64,000 bases of DNA from Brevundimonas naejangsanensis DSM 23858 (GCF_000421705.1 NZ_ATXN01000003.1:5001-69000), one strand, 5' to 3'; positions 46,725 through 56,652 are shown, counted from the stretch's first letter. Notes: generated from the letters alone by a model not told the origin. Made by a program: numbers and translations.

Positions 46725-47783
46725 TCAGATCTTGCGGAACAGGGGCGAGCGGGCGGTGGCCTCGGCGTCGCCGGCTGTCAGGAACCGCTCCATGAAGATG
46801 TCCCGCTCGAACAGCCGCCCCTTCATCAGGGCGACGACGCCCGCCTCGATCATCGACGGCGGCCCGCACAGATAGGCCTGACAACCGCTGAACCGCCCCT
46901 CGAACAGGCGTTCGGCCGCTTCGTGGACATAGCCGGTCTCGCCGCCCCAGACATCGTCGGCCTCGGGCTGGGAGACGGCGGGGACGTAGCGGAAGTTGTC
47001 GTGCTCGGCCTCCAACTGGCGGAACAGGTCGCCGAAGTGCAGGTCGCAGGGGCGCCGCCCGCCGTGCAGTAGGGTGATCGGCTCCGAATAGCCCTGTTCC
47101 AGCAGGTCCAGGATCATGCCCTTGGGACTGGACAGGCCCGAGCCGCCCGCCAGGAAGATCAGCGGCTTTTCGGCCGAACGCCGGACGTAGAAGCGACCCA
47201 GCGGTCCGGTGAAGTCGAGGCTGTCACCCTCCTTCAGCTCGTCATGCAGCCAGGCGGTGCCGACGCCGCCGGGAACGCGACGGACGTGCAACTCGATCAG
47301 GTTCGGTTCGGTGGGGCTGCTGGCGATGGAGAAGGCGCGGGTGCCTTCAATGCCCGGCAGACGCAGATTGACGTACTGGCCCGCCTGAAAATCCAGCCCC
47401 GCGCCGTCCAGCCGCAGCCACAGGCCCAGGATGTCCGGCGTGATCATTTCGCGGCGCTCGACCCGGCCGACATAGTCGTCGACGGCGATGCGGCGGGCGT
47501 CTTCGTCCTCATCGACGTCGGCCTCGATCACCGTATCGCTCAGCAGCATGGCGCTGCAGGCCAGGGTCTTGCCGTCGTCGCGTTCGAAATCCATCAGGGC
47601 GAAGGGGGAGGCGCCGCCGTGATCGACTTCGCCTTCCAGCACCTCGACCTTACAGGTGCCGCACAGGCCGTGGCCGCAGGCGTGGGGCAGCCAGACGCCG
47701 GCCCGAAGGCAGGCGTCCAGCAGGGTCTGACCGGGCGCGACCTCGATGGTCTCGCCGATCGGTTCGATGGTCAGGGTCGGCAT
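46725..47783 (-). CDS. dmpP: Phenol hydroxylase reductase P5
   Basis: 352 residues: plant-type 2Fe-2S ferredoxin domain with Cys36, Cys41, Cys44 and Cys76, then FAD-binding (RAFSIASSP, about 145-153) and NAD-binding (LAGGSGLSSPKG, about 210-221) domains. It passes electrons from NADH to the diiron hydroxylase. Last gene of the K-L-M-N-O-P set, starting 10 bases after P4. Confidence 0.93.
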   Translation of the reverse strand: MPTLTIEPIGETIEVAPGQTLLDACLRAGVWLPHACGHGLCGTCKVEVLEGEVDHGGASPFALMDFERDDGKTLACSAMLLSDTVIEADVDEDEDARRIAVDDYVGRVERREMITPDILGLWLRLDGAGLDFQAGQYVNLRLPGIEGTRAFSIASSPTEPNLIELHVRRVPGGVGTAWLHDELKEGDSLDFTGPLGRFYVRRSAEKPLIFLAGGSGLSSPKGMILDLLEQGYSEPITLLHGGRRPCDLHFGDLFRQLEAEHDNFRYVPAVSQPEADDVWGGETGYVHEAAERLFEGRFSGCQAYLCGPPSMIEAGVVALMKGRLFERDIFMERFLTAGDAEATARSPLFRKI

Positions 47784-47793
47784 GGGCGTGTCC

Positions 47794-48141
47794 TCAGGCC
47801 GTGGCGGACGGGCCGGTCCAGAAGCGGATCAGCGACTTGTGGCCGACGCCCTGATCGGCCAGCGATCGGGCCGGATCGGGCGTCCAGTCGGCGCCGTCCA
47901 GCATCCAGCGGGCCTTGGACAGGTCGACCTCGGCCCATTCCGGATCCACCGCATATAGGGACGGCAGGATCTCGCCGGTCAGGGCGGCGAAGGGCGTCTG
48001 CGGCGGCAGCGGCAGGGTGATTGCCGAGCAGAAGTTCAGATGCTCCTCCCAGTGGACATAGACCAGCTGGGCGCCGTTGAAGTTCTCGACCCGGTCGCGG
48101 ACAGGGCCGGTGTAGCCGGGGTGCAGGCTTGCGGTGGCCAT
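47794..48141 (-). CDS. dmpO: Phenol hydroxylase subunit P4
   Basis: 115 residues from ATG 48141. Matches the gamma subunit of multicomponent phenol hydroxylases (HPGYTGPVRDRVENFNGAQL, KSLIRFWTG). It forms the outer part of the (alpha-beta-gamma)2 oxygenase. Spacing of 11 bases from the large-subunit gene shows one operon. Confidence 0.88.
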   Translation of the reverse strand: MATASLHPGYTGPVRDRVENFNGAQLVYVHWEEHLNFCSAITLPLPPQTPFAALTGEILPSLYAVDPEWAEVDLSKARWMLDGADWTPDPARSLADQGVGHKSLIRFWTGPSATA

Positions 48142-48152
48142 GGTGGGTCCTC

Positions 48153-49679
48153 CTATTCCGCCGCGACCGGGACGACGGGGCGACGCCCCTCCATCCAGCG
48201 GTTCCACTGCTCTTCTTCGGGGGACCCGGCGTAGTCCATGTTATCGGCCCCCTGGTTGATGTGATACCAGTCCAGCACCTCGGGCAGGGTCGCCCCGCCG
48301 CAGGCGCCCTGGAAGATCTGGTGCACCGGCAGCCAGGCCTGGGCGTACTTCTCCGGCTCGTGGTCGAAGATGTCCTTGCAGCCGTCCGAACAGGTGTGGA
48401 ACCTGTCGCCGCCGTGTTCGGAGACGCGGAAGCTGATGGTGTTCGGATCGCCGACCTCGGTGAAGGCCATCGGGATCTGGCAGACCTGGCACAGCTGCGG
48501 CAGGCCGTTGTTATAGAAGCGTTTCCCTTCCTCGGCCTGTTCGCGCCACTTGCGATAGCGGGGCTCATAGTGCTGGGCGAAGGTGTCGGGATACTTCTCG
48601 CGCAGCCAGGCCATGTGGGCTTCGTCGATGTCCCAGGTGTGCATGGCGGCGGCGTGGGTGTAGTTGTAGAAGATGCCCCACGCCTGGTGCGTCATGTGGC
48701 CCTTCTCGGCCTTGGCGACGTCGGCGTATTTCGGTTCGCGGATGCCATAGCGGGCCAGGTCGGCGAACAGGGCGCCGCCTGCCTGCTCATAATAGGTCTC
48801 CCACGCCTCGCCCCAGGACATGACCTTCTTGGGCAGCATGTAGTCCATCATCATGCCGACCAGCGACAGCAGGCGGTATCCGCGCCAGAACCACTTGTCG
48901 ATCCAGCCCTGGACGATCGGCACATTGGCCTCGTCCTGCTCCAGCAGGAAGCGGACGGCCTCGAGGCCCAGCGTCATGTGGCGGCTCTCGTCCGACTGGG
49001 CCGAGAAGCCGAACGTCACCGTCGCCATGTCGCCGTTGTAGGCCGCGCCCGACATGAAGGGCACGAACAGCAGATTGGTCAGGACGTATTCGAAGGCGAA
49101 GCTGATCGAGGTCAGGAACTCGAACGGCCCGGCGCTGGTCGCGTCGTCGAAGAACGACTTGGGCACCGATAGATACCACAGGCGGTCATGCATGTGGGTG
49201 AAGTCGTGGATGCCGTCGAAATACTTGTTGTAGTGGCTGATGGTATGGATCTGCGTCTGGCAGTGACGCAGTTCGTCGATCGACTGCATCTGCGCCGCCA
49301 CGCGCAGGCCCGCGCCCGGCAGATGCCGCGCTAGGTGGGCGAAGTGGCGGTGCGCCTGATACTCCAGCGGCGTCACCCCCTGGATGAACAGCTTGACTGC
49401 GTTCAGATAACGGGCGTCGGTGATGCCCAGCTGGCCGTTGTTCTGGGCCATGGAGTCGATGACGGCGTAGAGCTTGCGCTCCTTCTCTGCCTGGAACTTC
49501 CAATAGGCGTCCATGGTCAGCTTGAAGGGATCTTCCCAGGCGTCCCAGTCGTGGATCTTGATCCCTTCATATTTGGCGAAGGGGAAGACGTCGTCTTCGC
49601 GTTGATAGGTCGGCTTCCAGTCCAGACCTCGCGTATAGGCGCCGTATTTCTGCTTCAGGCTCATTTTGCGCGGGGTCAT
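48153..49679 (-). CDS. dmpN: Phenol hydroxylase large subunit P3
   Basis: 508 residues from ATG 49679. The diiron site is complete: Glu106, Glu136 with His139 (DELRH), Glu197, Glu231 with His234 (DESRH). A short zinc-like Cys cluster CQVC is near 400. It inserts oxygen into phenol to give catechol, with P1 and P4 as partners and P2 as effector. It ends with the same layout as DmpN of Pseudomonas. Confidence 0.95.
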   Translation of the reverse strand: MTPRKMSLKQKYGAYTRGLDWKPTYQREDDVFPFAKYEGIKIHDWDAWEDPFKLTMDAYWKFQAEKERKLYAVIDSMAQNNGQLGITDARYLNAVKLFIQGVTPLEYQAHRHFAHLARHLPGAGLRVAAQMQSIDELRHCQTQIHTISHYNKYFDGIHDFTHMHDRLWYLSVPKSFFDDATSAGPFEFLTSISFAFEYVLTNLLFVPFMSGAAYNGDMATVTFGFSAQSDESRHMTLGLEAVRFLLEQDEANVPIVQGWIDKWFWRGYRLLSLVGMMMDYMLPKKVMSWGEAWETYYEQAGGALFADLARYGIREPKYADVAKAEKGHMTHQAWGIFYNYTHAAAMHTWDIDEAHMAWLREKYPDTFAQHYEPRYRKWREQAEEGKRFYNNGLPQLCQVCQIPMAFTEVGDPNTISFRVSEHGGDRFHTCSDGCKDIFDHEPEKYAQAWLPVHQIFQGACGGATLPEVLDWYHINQGADNMDYAGSPEEEQWNRWMEGRRPVVPVAAE

Positions 49680-49681
49680 GC

Positions 49682-49951
49682 CTATCTCCAGAAGATGATC
49701 AGAGAGCCGTCGTCTTCGTCCACAGAGCCGGACAGGGAGATGACGCTGAGGTGGATTTCCTGAGGGTCCCATTCACGGCCGAGGCGCTCGGAAACGCTAT
49801 CGGCGCGGATGACCAGACGACCGGGACAGTCGACCTTGGTCATGGCGGGCAGGGGGTTGCTGGTGGCCTCGGGGTTGTCGGCCAGTATGGCCTCGACGAT
49901 GGCGAAGCCGTCCTGGGTGTTCTGAATGCTGATGGAAACGGGCTTGATCAT
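49682..49951 (-). CDS. dmpM: Phenol hydroxylase coupling protein P2
   Basis: 89 residues from ATG 49951. Small soluble regulatory protein of the MmoB/DmpM family (SISIQNTQDGFAIVEAILAD). It has no cofactor and binds the hydroxylase to promote oxygen activation. Its ATG overlaps the P1 stop as ATGA at 49948-49951. Confidence 0.9.
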   Translation of the reverse strand: MIKPVSISIQNTQDGFAIVEAILADNPEATSNPLPAMTKVDCPGRLVIRADSVSERLGREWDPQEIHLSVISLSGSVDEDDGSLIIFWR

Positions 49952-50964
49952 GCCGCCATCTCCCGGGCTTCGAGGGCGTTCAGGGCGATCATCCGTTCGC
50001 GCAGACGCGCGCCTGCTGCATCGACGGCGGCGTCGCCCTCGGCGCCCAGCACCATTGCTCCGATGGGGCGGACAGCTTCTTCGGCGCGGGCGGACCAGCG
50101 CTCGAACCATTCGCCAAGGATGATGCGGTTGGCGTCGGATTCAGCCGCTGCGGCCTTGATGACGGCGTCGGTCCAGCGGCTGTTGTCGGCGTACCAGTCG
50201 CCGAGGAAGCCGGTCATCATCGACAGAGGCGCCCCATTGTGCGCCGCGCCCGCGCGGTCGAAGGCGCCCGTCGCCAGCGGATAGATGTAGCCGTCCAGCA
50301 CGATCAACTGGGCGACATAGAGTTCGAACCAGTCGTGGACGACCAGCTGGTCCTCGACCAGACGACGCAGGGGTTGCCAGACGTCGGCCTCCAGCCATTG
50401 GGTCTTGGCGTCCTTCAGAGCGCTTTCCGTACCCTGACCCAGCAGCAGGCCGATGCGCGAAATGACCTGAGCGATGCCCAGACGGTCGGCCCCGCAGAAG
50501 GCCGCCGCCGAGGTGATCTGCGTCCCAAAGCCCCAGTCGGCGATCAACTGGCAGTTCATGTTCGCCGCCCATTCGACATGGCGCAGCGGCAGCAGCCAGG
50601 CGGCGAACAGGTCACGCCAGGCCGGATCGACGCTGGCGATCAGGTCGCGCTTCTCGACGAAGTTCACGGCGTCGTCGAACGACTGCTGCATGGCCGCGCG
50701 GCTGATGTTGTAGGAGGCGTAGTAGAACTGGCGCGGGTCGCGGAAGACGTACCAGTCATTCATCACGATGCGGGTGCGGCGCGCATCGTACAGTTCGAAT
50801 TGCGGCGAATAGGTCGGCCGATAGTGGAAGTTGACCATCGGCTGCACGTCGAAAGTCGCTTCTTCGTAGCGCGACGCGGGCTTGTCGACGCCGAAGCGCC
50901 GCGCGATGTGCGAGAAGGTGTGGCGCCGCGGCGTGATCGCCTCGGCTTTCAGGTCGATGTTCAT
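49948..50964 (-). CDS. dmpL: Phenol hydroxylase subunit P1
   Basis: 338 residues. Beta subunit of the diiron oxygenase, structurally like the alpha subunit but without iron ligands. Recognised by YDARRTRIVMNDWYVFRDPR and HVEWAANMNCQ. Its ATG lies at the P0 stop with an ATGA overlap (50961-50964), so P0, P1 and P2 are translationally coupled. Confidence 0.92.
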   Translation of the reverse strand: MNIDLKAEAITPRRHTFSHIARRFGVDKPASRYEEATFDVQPMVNFHYRPTYSPQFELYDARRTRIVMNDWYVFRDPRQFYYASYNISRAAMQQSFDDAVNFVEKRDLIASVDPAWRDLFAAWLLPLRHVEWAANMNCQLIADWGFGTQITSAAAFCGADRLGIAQVISRIGLLLGQGTESALKDAKTQWLEADVWQPLRRLVEDQLVVHDWFELYVAQLIVLDGYIYPLATGAFDRAGAAHNGAPLSMMTGFLGDWYADNSRWTDAVIKAAAAESDANRIILGEWFERWSARAEEAVRPIGAMVLGAEGDAAVDAAGARLRERMIALNALEAREMAA

Positions 50965-51248
50965 TGTGACGCTCCAACAGGTTCGAGGGCGGCGCCGTTT
51001 TTGACGAGGCGCAGCACGGCGTGGCTGGCGGCGGGATCGGCGGCGGTCACCAGACAGCCGTTCTCCAGGCAGAATTCCCGGAAGGCGGCGATCGGCAGGA
51101 CCAGTTCGACGCTGAGGTCGGGGTCGCCGTAGATGAAGTCGAACTCCACGATGCCGTTGTCCGTCAGGTTGCGGACGACGGTCTGGAGCTTGGGGCGACC
51201 GCTCGAAAACGGGCTGGGTCGCGTGATCGGGCTGGGCGCCGCTGTCAT
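50961..51248 (-). CDS. dmpK: Phenol hydroxylase assembly protein P0
   Basis: 95 residues from ATG 51248. DmpK-type protein (VEFDFIYGDPDLSVELVLPI) that helps load iron into the oxygenase. First gene of the operon, divergent from the LysR gene at 51406. Confidence 0.87.
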   Translation of the reverse strand: MTAAPSPITRPSPFSSGRPKLQTVVRNLTDNGIVEFDFIYGDPDLSVELVLPIAAFREFCLENGCLVTAADPAASHAVLRLVKNGAALEPVGASQ

Positions 51249-51332
51249 GTTCGTTTCCTGGGTTGGACCGCTTTTCGCGGTTCGTTGTTCCGTTCCCTGA
51301 AACGAAGACTGTCGGAGGGTCTGATAATGGGC

Positions 51333-51397
51333 CAATACAAAAAGGGCAGAGCCTGATGCCTTTTGGGTATTGCCTTGCGGTCGGGCGTCAGGCTCTG
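51333..51397. promoter_or_regulatory. Two overlapping inverted repeats in the dmpK/LysR gap
   Basis: Repeat A: CAATAC (51333-51338) plus the following A/G-rich stretch pairs with GCCTTTTGGGTATTG (51358-51372). Repeat B: CAGAGCCTGATGCC (51347-51360) pairs with GGCGTCAGGCTCTG (51384-51397), one mismatch. The repeats share 51347-51360, so only one can form at a time. ATAC and GTAT half-sites resemble those of CatR/BenM-like LysR proteins, though the spacing is much wider than the usual N7. Confidence 0.5.
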
Positions 51398-51405
51398 ATG
51401 TTGGA

Positions 51406-52362
51406 ATGAAACGCTCGCCGAAGCCGGAACCTCTGCCGCGTGCTGTCCTTTCGGGCGTCGATGTGCGGCGTTTGCGCTATTTTCTTGCCGTGGCCGAGGA
51501 ACTCCATTTCGGCCGGGCAGCCGAGCGGCTCTACATCGCCCAGCCCGCCCTCAGCCGTCAGATCGCCAGCCTCGAGAACGCCATCGGCGCCCAGTTGCTC
51601 GACCGCAGCCGCAGCGCCATTCAACTGACGCCGGCGGGCGAGGCCCTGTTGCCGCGCGCCCGCGATATTCAGGCGCGCGTGGCCGACGCGGTGCGCGTGG
51701 CGCGCCGCGCGGCCGAGGGGCTGGTCGGGGTGATTCAGGTGGGCTTCGTCGGCTCGGCGACCTTTTCGATCCTGCCGGGCGTCTTCAACGCCTATCGCGA
51801 ACAGTACCCCGAGGTTGAACTGGTGCTGCACGCCATGAACACGGCGGAGCTGAGGGTGGCGCTGCGCGATCGCTCCATTGACGTGGCCTTCGCCCGGCCG
51901 GGTATTCAGGATCCCGACATCGTCAGCGAGGTGGTCCAGCGCGAGCCGCTGATCGTGGCCCTGCCGGACACCGACGTCCTGGCCGAACAGAGCCATATCG
52001 CCCTGGCCGATCTGGCGGTGCGGCCCTTCATCCTCTATCCGCGCCAGCCCCGACCCAGCTTCGCCGACCATGTGCTGGACCTGTGCCGGGCCGAGGGCTT
52101 CACCCCCGAGATCGCCCAGGAGACGCTGGAGATTCAGACCGCCCTGTCGCTGGTGTCGGTGGGGGCCGGGGTGTCGCTCGTGCCGGAATCGACCTCGGAG
52201 GCCCAGCTGCATGGCGTCGCCTATCGCCCCCTGCTGGGCGAGGAGCGGGAGACGCAGCTGAGTCTGGCCTATCTGCGCGACAATCGATCCTCGGTGCTGG
52301 GCGGCTTCTGCGCCCTGGTGCGCGAACGCACCCGCAGCCAGATCAGGCCGAGAGGAAGCTGA
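51406..52362 (+). CDS. LysR regulator of the phenol cluster, CatM/BenM-like
   Basis: 318 residues from ATG 51406. HTH at about 18-70 (RRLRYFLAVAEELHFGRAAE, AQPALSRQIASLE), effector domain at about 95-300. The N-terminal form is that of the BenM/CatM/CatR group, which sense cis,cis-muconate. It is the only regulator in the cluster, divergent from dmpK, so it probably controls both phenol oxidation and ortho cleavage; no DmpR-type activator was seen. Its end overlaps pcaD by 20 bases tail to tail. Confidence 0.88.
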   Translation: MKRSPKPEPLPRAVLSGVDVRRLRYFLAVAEELHFGRAAERLYIAQPALSRQIASLENAIGAQLLDRSRSAIQLTPAGEALLPRARDIQARVADAVRVARRAAEGLVGVIQVGFVGSATFSILPGVFNAYREQYPEVELVLHAMNTAELRVALRDRSIDVAFARPGIQDPDIVSEVVQREPLIVALPDTDVLAEQSHIALADLAVRPFILYPRQPRPSFADHVLDLCRAEGFTPEIAQETLEIQTALSLVSVGAGVSLVPESTSEAQLHGVAYRPLLGEERETQLSLAYLRDNRSSVLGGFCALVRERTRSQIRPRGS

Positions 52363-53131
52363 GCACGGCCCCGGCGAAGGCTTCGGGCTGTTCGACGTTC
52401 GACAGGTGTGCGCCGTCCAGCACCTTCAACTGGGCCTCGGGGATGGCCTTCACCAGGCCGGCGGCGTGGTCGGGCGGGGTGGCCGGATCGGCGTCGCCCG
52501 AGATGACCAGCGTCGGCGTTGTTATCAGCCCGCCCAGTCGCCTTAAATCCATGTCGCGGATGGCGGCGCAGCATCCGGCGTAGCCCTGCGGCGAGGTCGC
52601 CAGCAGTCCGGCCTCGATGACAGCGACCGGATCGGGCGCGCGGGCGGCGAAGACCGGCGTGAACCAGCGGGCGACCGAGGCCGTCGCCAGCGGCGCCATG
52701 CCCTGCGACAGGGCGCTGGCGATGCGCGCGTCCCAGGCCGAGGGCGGTCCCATGAAGGCCGAGGTGTTGGCCAGCACCAGACGCTCCAGCCGTTCGGGGG
52801 CGCGCACCCCCATCCACTGGCCGACCATGCCGCCCAGCGACAGGCCGCAGAAGGCGACGCGCTCAAGTTCTAGCGCGTCCAGCAACTCCACCACATCGCG
52901 GCCCAGCCGGTCGAGGCCATAGGCGCCCGTAGGCGCGTCTGACGCCCCGTGCCCCCGGCTGTCATAGCGCAGCACTCGGTATTGCGCGCAGAAGGCGGCC
53001 ATCTGAGCGTCCCACATCTCCATGCGGGTGCCCAGCGAGTTGGACAGCAGCAAAACGGCTGCGTCTTCCGGCCCGTCGAAGCGCCAGGCCAGACGGCAGC
53101 CGTCGCCGGTGGTGATGTGTTGCACGCTCAT
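52343..53131 (-). CDS. pcaD: 3-oxoadipate enol-lactonase
   Basis: 262 residues from ATG 53131. Alpha/beta hydrolase with nucleophile Ser98 in GLSLGG and catalytic His in DGAHLSNVEQP. It hydrolyses 3-oxoadipate enol-lactone to 3-oxoadipate. Start overlaps pcaF stop as ATGA (53128-53131). Confidence 0.93.
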   Translation of the reverse strand: MSVQHITTGDGCRLAWRFDGPEDAAVLLLSNSLGTRMEMWDAQMAAFCAQYRVLRYDSRGHGASDAPTGAYGLDRLGRDVVELLDALELERVAFCGLSLGGMVGQWMGVRAPERLERLVLANTSAFMGPPSAWDARIASALSQGMAPLATASVARWFTPVFAARAPDPVAVIEAGLLATSPQGYAGCCAAIRDMDLRRLGGLITTPTLVISGDADPATPPDHAAGLVKAIPEAQLKVLDGAHLSNVEQPEAFAGAVLSFLSA

Positions 53132-54330
53132 ACCCGCTCCACGATCATGCCGATGCCCTGACCGACGCCGATGCACATGGTGCACAGGGCGTAGCGTCCA
53201 TTTGTGCGGTGAAGCTGCTCCACCGCCGTCATGACGATGCGGGCGCCCGACATCCCTAGCGGATGGCCCAGGGCGATGGCGCCGCCGTTGGGGTTCAGGC
53301 GCGGATCGCGCGGATCGACTTCAAGCTCCTGCAACACGGCCAGCGCCTGAGCGGCGAAGGCCTCGTTCAGTTCGATGACGTCCATGTCGGCCATACTCAG
53401 GCCGGTGCGGGCGAACAGCTTGCGCGCGGTCTCGATCGGGCCGACGCCCATGATGCGCGGGGCGACGCCGGACGCGGCCATGGCGACCACGCGGGCGCGG
53501 GGCGTCAGGCCATGGGCGCGGGCGGCGGCCTCGGAGGCGACGATCATCGCCGCCGCTCCGTCATTGAGTCCCGAGGCGTTACCTGCCGTCACCGTGCCGT
53601 CCGGCCGCACGACCGGCTTCAGTTTTGCTAGGGCGTCGAGGGAGGTGGCCCGCGGATGCTCGTCCACGGCGAAGATGACGGGGTCGCCGCGCCGTTGCGG
53701 CACGGAGACGGGAACGATCTCGGCGTCGAACCGGCCCGAGGCGAGAGCGGCGGCGGCCTTGGTCTGGCTGTCCAGGGCGAAGGCGTCCTGCGCCTCGCGG
53801 GTGATGGCCCACTGTTCGGCGACGTTCTCGGCCGTCTGGGGCATGGTGTCCACGCCATAGGCGGCGCGCAGGGCCGGGTTGATGAAGCGCCAGCCCATCG
53901 TCGTGTCTTCGATCGTCTGAGCGCGGTCGAAGGCGGTCGCGGCCTTGCCCATCACATAGGGGGCGCGGGTCATGCTCTCGGCGCCGCCGGCGATCATCAG
54001 CTCAGCCTCGCCCGCGCGGATGGCCTGCGCCGCCAGCCCCACGGCGTTGAGACCCGAGCCGCACAGGCGGTTGATCGTCGATCCCGGCACGGTCTCGGGC
54101 AGGCCCGCCAGCAGCACGGCCATGCGCGCGACGTTGCGGTTGTCCTCGCCCGACTGATTGGCGCAGCCCAGGATGACGTCCTCCACGGCGCCCCAGTCCA
54201 GCGCAGGGTTGCGTTCGGCCAGCGCCCGCAACGGGATCGCCGCCAGATCGTCGGCGCGCACCGCCGACAGCCCGCCGTTCAGCCGCCCGACCGGCGTGCG
54301 GATGGCGTCGCAGATGAAGGCCTCGGTCAT
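53128..54330 (-). CDS. pcaF: 3-oxoadipyl-CoA thiolase
   Basis: 400 residues. Thiolase with nucleophile Cys90 (NRLCGSG), His in GGAIALGHPLGMSGAR and the second Cys in LCTMCIGVGQG. The size and the N-terminus IRTPVGRLNGGLS are those of PcaF. Splits 3-oxoadipyl-CoA into succinyl-CoA and acetyl-CoA. Confidence 0.94.
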   Translation of the reverse strand: MTEAFICDAIRTPVGRLNGGLSAVRADDLAAIPLRALAERNPALDWGAVEDVILGCANQSGEDNRNVARMAVLLAGLPETVPGSTINRLCGSGLNAVGLAAQAIRAGEAELMIAGGAESMTRAPYVMGKAATAFDRAQTIEDTTMGWRFINPALRAAYGVDTMPQTAENVAEQWAITREAQDAFALDSQTKAAAALASGRFDAEIVPVSVPQRRGDPVIFAVDEHPRATSLDALAKLKPVVRPDGTVTAGNASGLNDGAAAMIVASEAAARAHGLTPRARVVAMAASGVAPRIMGVGPIETARKLFARTGLSMADMDVIELNEAFAAQALAVLQELEVDPRDPRLNPNGGAIALGHPLGMSGARIVMTAVEQLHRTNGRYALCTMCIGVGQGIGMIVERV

Positions 54331-54379
54331 TGTTCCTGCCCTATCGCTCGCCGCGCGGCGGCTCTCTTCTTGAGGGCGG

Positions 54380-55030
54380 TCATGCCGCCGCCGCTGCGAT
54401 GGCCAGCGGCGCGCCGGTCTTGGCCGTAATCTCCTCGGCCGTGACGCCGGGGGCGGTCTCGATCAGCGTCAGGCCGCCCTGTTTGCGATCCACGGCGATG
54501 ACGCCCAGGTCCGTGATGATCAGGTCCACGACCTTCCGGCCGGTCAGGGGCAGGGCGCATTTTTCCAGAATCTTGGGCGAGCCGTCCTTGGCGACGTGAT
54601 CCATCACGACGACGATGCGCTTGACCCCGGCGACCAGATCCATGGCGCCGCCCATGCCCTTCACCATCTTGCCGGGGATGGTCCAGTTGGCCAGATCGCC
54701 GTTGGCGGCGACCTCCATCGCCCCCAGCACGGCCATGTCGATATGGCCGCCCCGGATCATGGCGAAGCTGTCGGCAGAGGAGAAGAAGCTGGAGGTCGGC
54801 AGCACGGTCACGGTCTGCTTTCCGGCGTTGATCAGATCGGGGTCCGCTTCGCCCTCGAAGGGGAAGGGGCCGATGCCGAGCAGGCCGTTTTCGCTTTGCA
54901 GCGTGACGCGGACGCCCTGCGGCACATGGTTGGCGACCAGCGTCGGTATGCCGATGCCCAGATTCACATAATAGCCGTCGCGAAGTTCCTGCCCGGCGCG
55001 GGCGGCCATCTCGTCACGGGTCCAACTCAT
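54380..55030 (-). CDS. pcaJ: 3-oxoacid CoA-transferase subunit B
   Basis: 216 residues with the catalytic Glu in SENGLLG (about 51-57) and GGAMDLV later. Transfers CoA from succinyl-CoA to 3-oxoadipate, together with PcaI. ATGA overlap with pcaI at 55027-55030. Confidence 0.93.
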   Translation of the reverse strand: MSWTRDEMAARAGQELRDGYYVNLGIGIPTLVANHVPQGVRVTLQSENGLLGIGPFPFEGEADPDLINAGKQTVTVLPTSSFFSSADSFAMIRGGHIDMAVLGAMEVAANGDLANWTIPGKMVKGMGGAMDLVAGVKRIVVVMDHVAKDGSPKILEKCALPLTGRKVVDLIITDLGVIAVDRKQGGLTLIETAPGVTAEEITAKTGAPLAIAAAAA

Positions 55031-55740
55031 GCCGACGCCTCCTCGCGCGGACGCGTCGTCAGCTTCTCGATGCGATTTTCATTGATGGTGCTCAGGACGA
55101 TGCGGTCGACATAGATGCCCGGCGTGTGGATGGCGTCGGGATCGAGGGCGCCTTCGGGGACGATCTCCTCGACCTCGACCACGGTGGTCTTTCCAGCCGT
55201 CGCCATGTTCGGATTGAAGTTGCGGGCCGTCTTGCGGAACATCAGGTTCCCGGCCGGATCGGCCCGCCAGGCCTTGATGATCGACAGGTCGGCGCGCAGC
55301 CAGGTCTCGCGCACATAGTCATCGCCCTCGAAGGTCTCGACGGGCTTGCCCTCGGCGACGACGGTGCCGACGCCGGTGCGGGTATAGAAGGCGGGGATGC
55401 CTGCGCCCCCCGCCCGGATGCGTTCGGCCAGGGTGCCCTGCGGGTTCAGTTCCAGTTCCAGTTCGCCGGACAGATACTGCTGCTCGAACAGCTTGTTCTC
55501 GCCGACATAGCTGGAGATCATCTTCTTCACCTGACGGCTCTCCAGCAGCATCCACAGGCCAAAGCCGTCGGCGCCTGCATTGTTGGAGATGACGGTCAGC
55601 CCGCCGACCCCGGAAGCCCTGATCTCGGGGATCAGGCTCTCGGGGTTGCCAGAGAGCCCGAAGCCGCCGGACATGATGGTCATGCCGTCGAACAACAGGC
55701 CCTCAAGCGCGGCTCGGGGAGAGGCGAAAATCTTGGACAC
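55027..55740 (-). CDS. pcaI: 3-oxoacid CoA-transferase subunit A
   Basis: 237 residues with the glycine loop [13 protein letters not shown] (about 21-33) and [20 protein letters not shown]. Alpha subunit of the pair. It follows catA by 18 bases. Confidence 0.93.
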   Translation of the reverse strand: MSKIFASPRAALEGLLFDGMTIMSGGFGLSGNPESLIPEIRASGVGGLTVISNNAGADGFGLWMLLESRQVKKMISSYVGENKLFEQQYLSGELELELNPQGTLAERIRAGGAGIPAFYTRTGVGTVVAEGKPVETFEGDDYVRETWLRADLSIIKAWRADPAGNLMFRKTARNFNPNMATAGKTTVVEVEEIVPEGALDPDAIHTPGIYVDRIVLSTINENRIEKLTTRPREEASA

Positions 55741-55758
55741 GAACCTCAGGTCTTTCGA

Positions 55759-56652
55759 TCAGGCCGCCGCGCGGGCGCGGCCGGACAGGTGCTGGTCGCC
55801 CTCGGCAGCGGCGCGCTGCAGGGTGAAGTCGAAGGCGACATAGGCGCTGTCGCCCTGACGTTGCGGCACCGGCAGCAGGCCGTCGCGGGTGGCGAAGGCG
55901 AAATCGTCGGCCGCGAACGGATCATCGCCGAAGTTGATCTGGGTCGTCAGCGAACGATAGCCGGGCGCCTCGACGAAGAAGTGGACGTGGGCCGGGCGGT
56001 TGCCGTGGCGGCCGATGGCCTTCAGCATCCGGTCGGTCGCGCCGTTCGGCGGCACCGAATAGCCGCTGGGGATCTTGGAGCTGAAATAGTAGCGGCCGTC
56101 CGCGCCGACCTTGATGCGGCGACGGTTGTTGAACGGCGTCTGTTCGCCGGTCGGGTCGAAGTGGGAATAGAAGCCCTTCGAATTGGCGTGCCAGACGTGA
56201 AGGATGGCGTCGGCGGGCGCCTCGCCGTCCGGGCCGACGATGTTGCCGGTCATATACAGGGTGTCGGTGTCATCGGCGTCGTCTGTCAGGTTGATGTTTT
56301 CGCCTTCGACCAGCGGCGCGCCCTCGACATAGAGGGGGCCTTCGATGGTGCGCGGGGTGCCGCCGGTGCGGCCCGCCTCGGCGTCCTTGGCGTCCAGGAA
56401 CAGATCCATGAAGTGCTCAAGACCCGAACCCGGCACGATCAGGCCGAACTCCTGGGCGCCGTCCTGGAAAAATTTGATCGCGCCCCAGAACTCGTCCTCG
56501 CTGACGTCATGCTTGACGATGACCCGCATCAGGGCCTCGACCACGTCTCGCGTAATGGATTTCAGACGGGGATCGCCGCCCTCGACGGTCAGGCCGCTGG
56601 CGCGGTCCAGAAGCTGTTGAATCTCGGGTGTGGCGACGAAATCTTCGGTCAT
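55759..56652 (-). CDS. catA: Catechol 1,2-dioxygenase
   Basis: 297 residues from ATG 56652. Intradiol dioxygenase with Fe(III) ligands Tyr162 (FYSHFD), Tyr198 (SGYSVP), His222 and His224 (AHVHF), and N-terminal helical domain. Cleaves catechol to cis,cis-muconate. It stands 38 bases after catC in an operon that begins with catB. Confidence 0.95.
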   Translation of the reverse strand: MTEDFVATPEIQQLLDRASGLTVEGGDPRLKSITRDVVEALMRVIVKHDVSEDEFWGAIKFFQDGAQEFGLIVPGSGLEHFMDLFLDAKDAEAGRTGGTPRTIEGPLYVEGAPLVEGENINLTDDADDTDTLYMTGNIVGPDGEAPADAILHVWHANSKGFYSHFDPTGEQTPFNNRRRIKVGADGRYYFSSKIPSGYSVPPNGATDRMLKAIGRHGNRPAHVHFFVEAPGYRSLTTQINFGDDPFAADDFAFATRDGLLPVPQRQGDSAYVAFDFTLQRAAAEGDQHLSGRARAAA

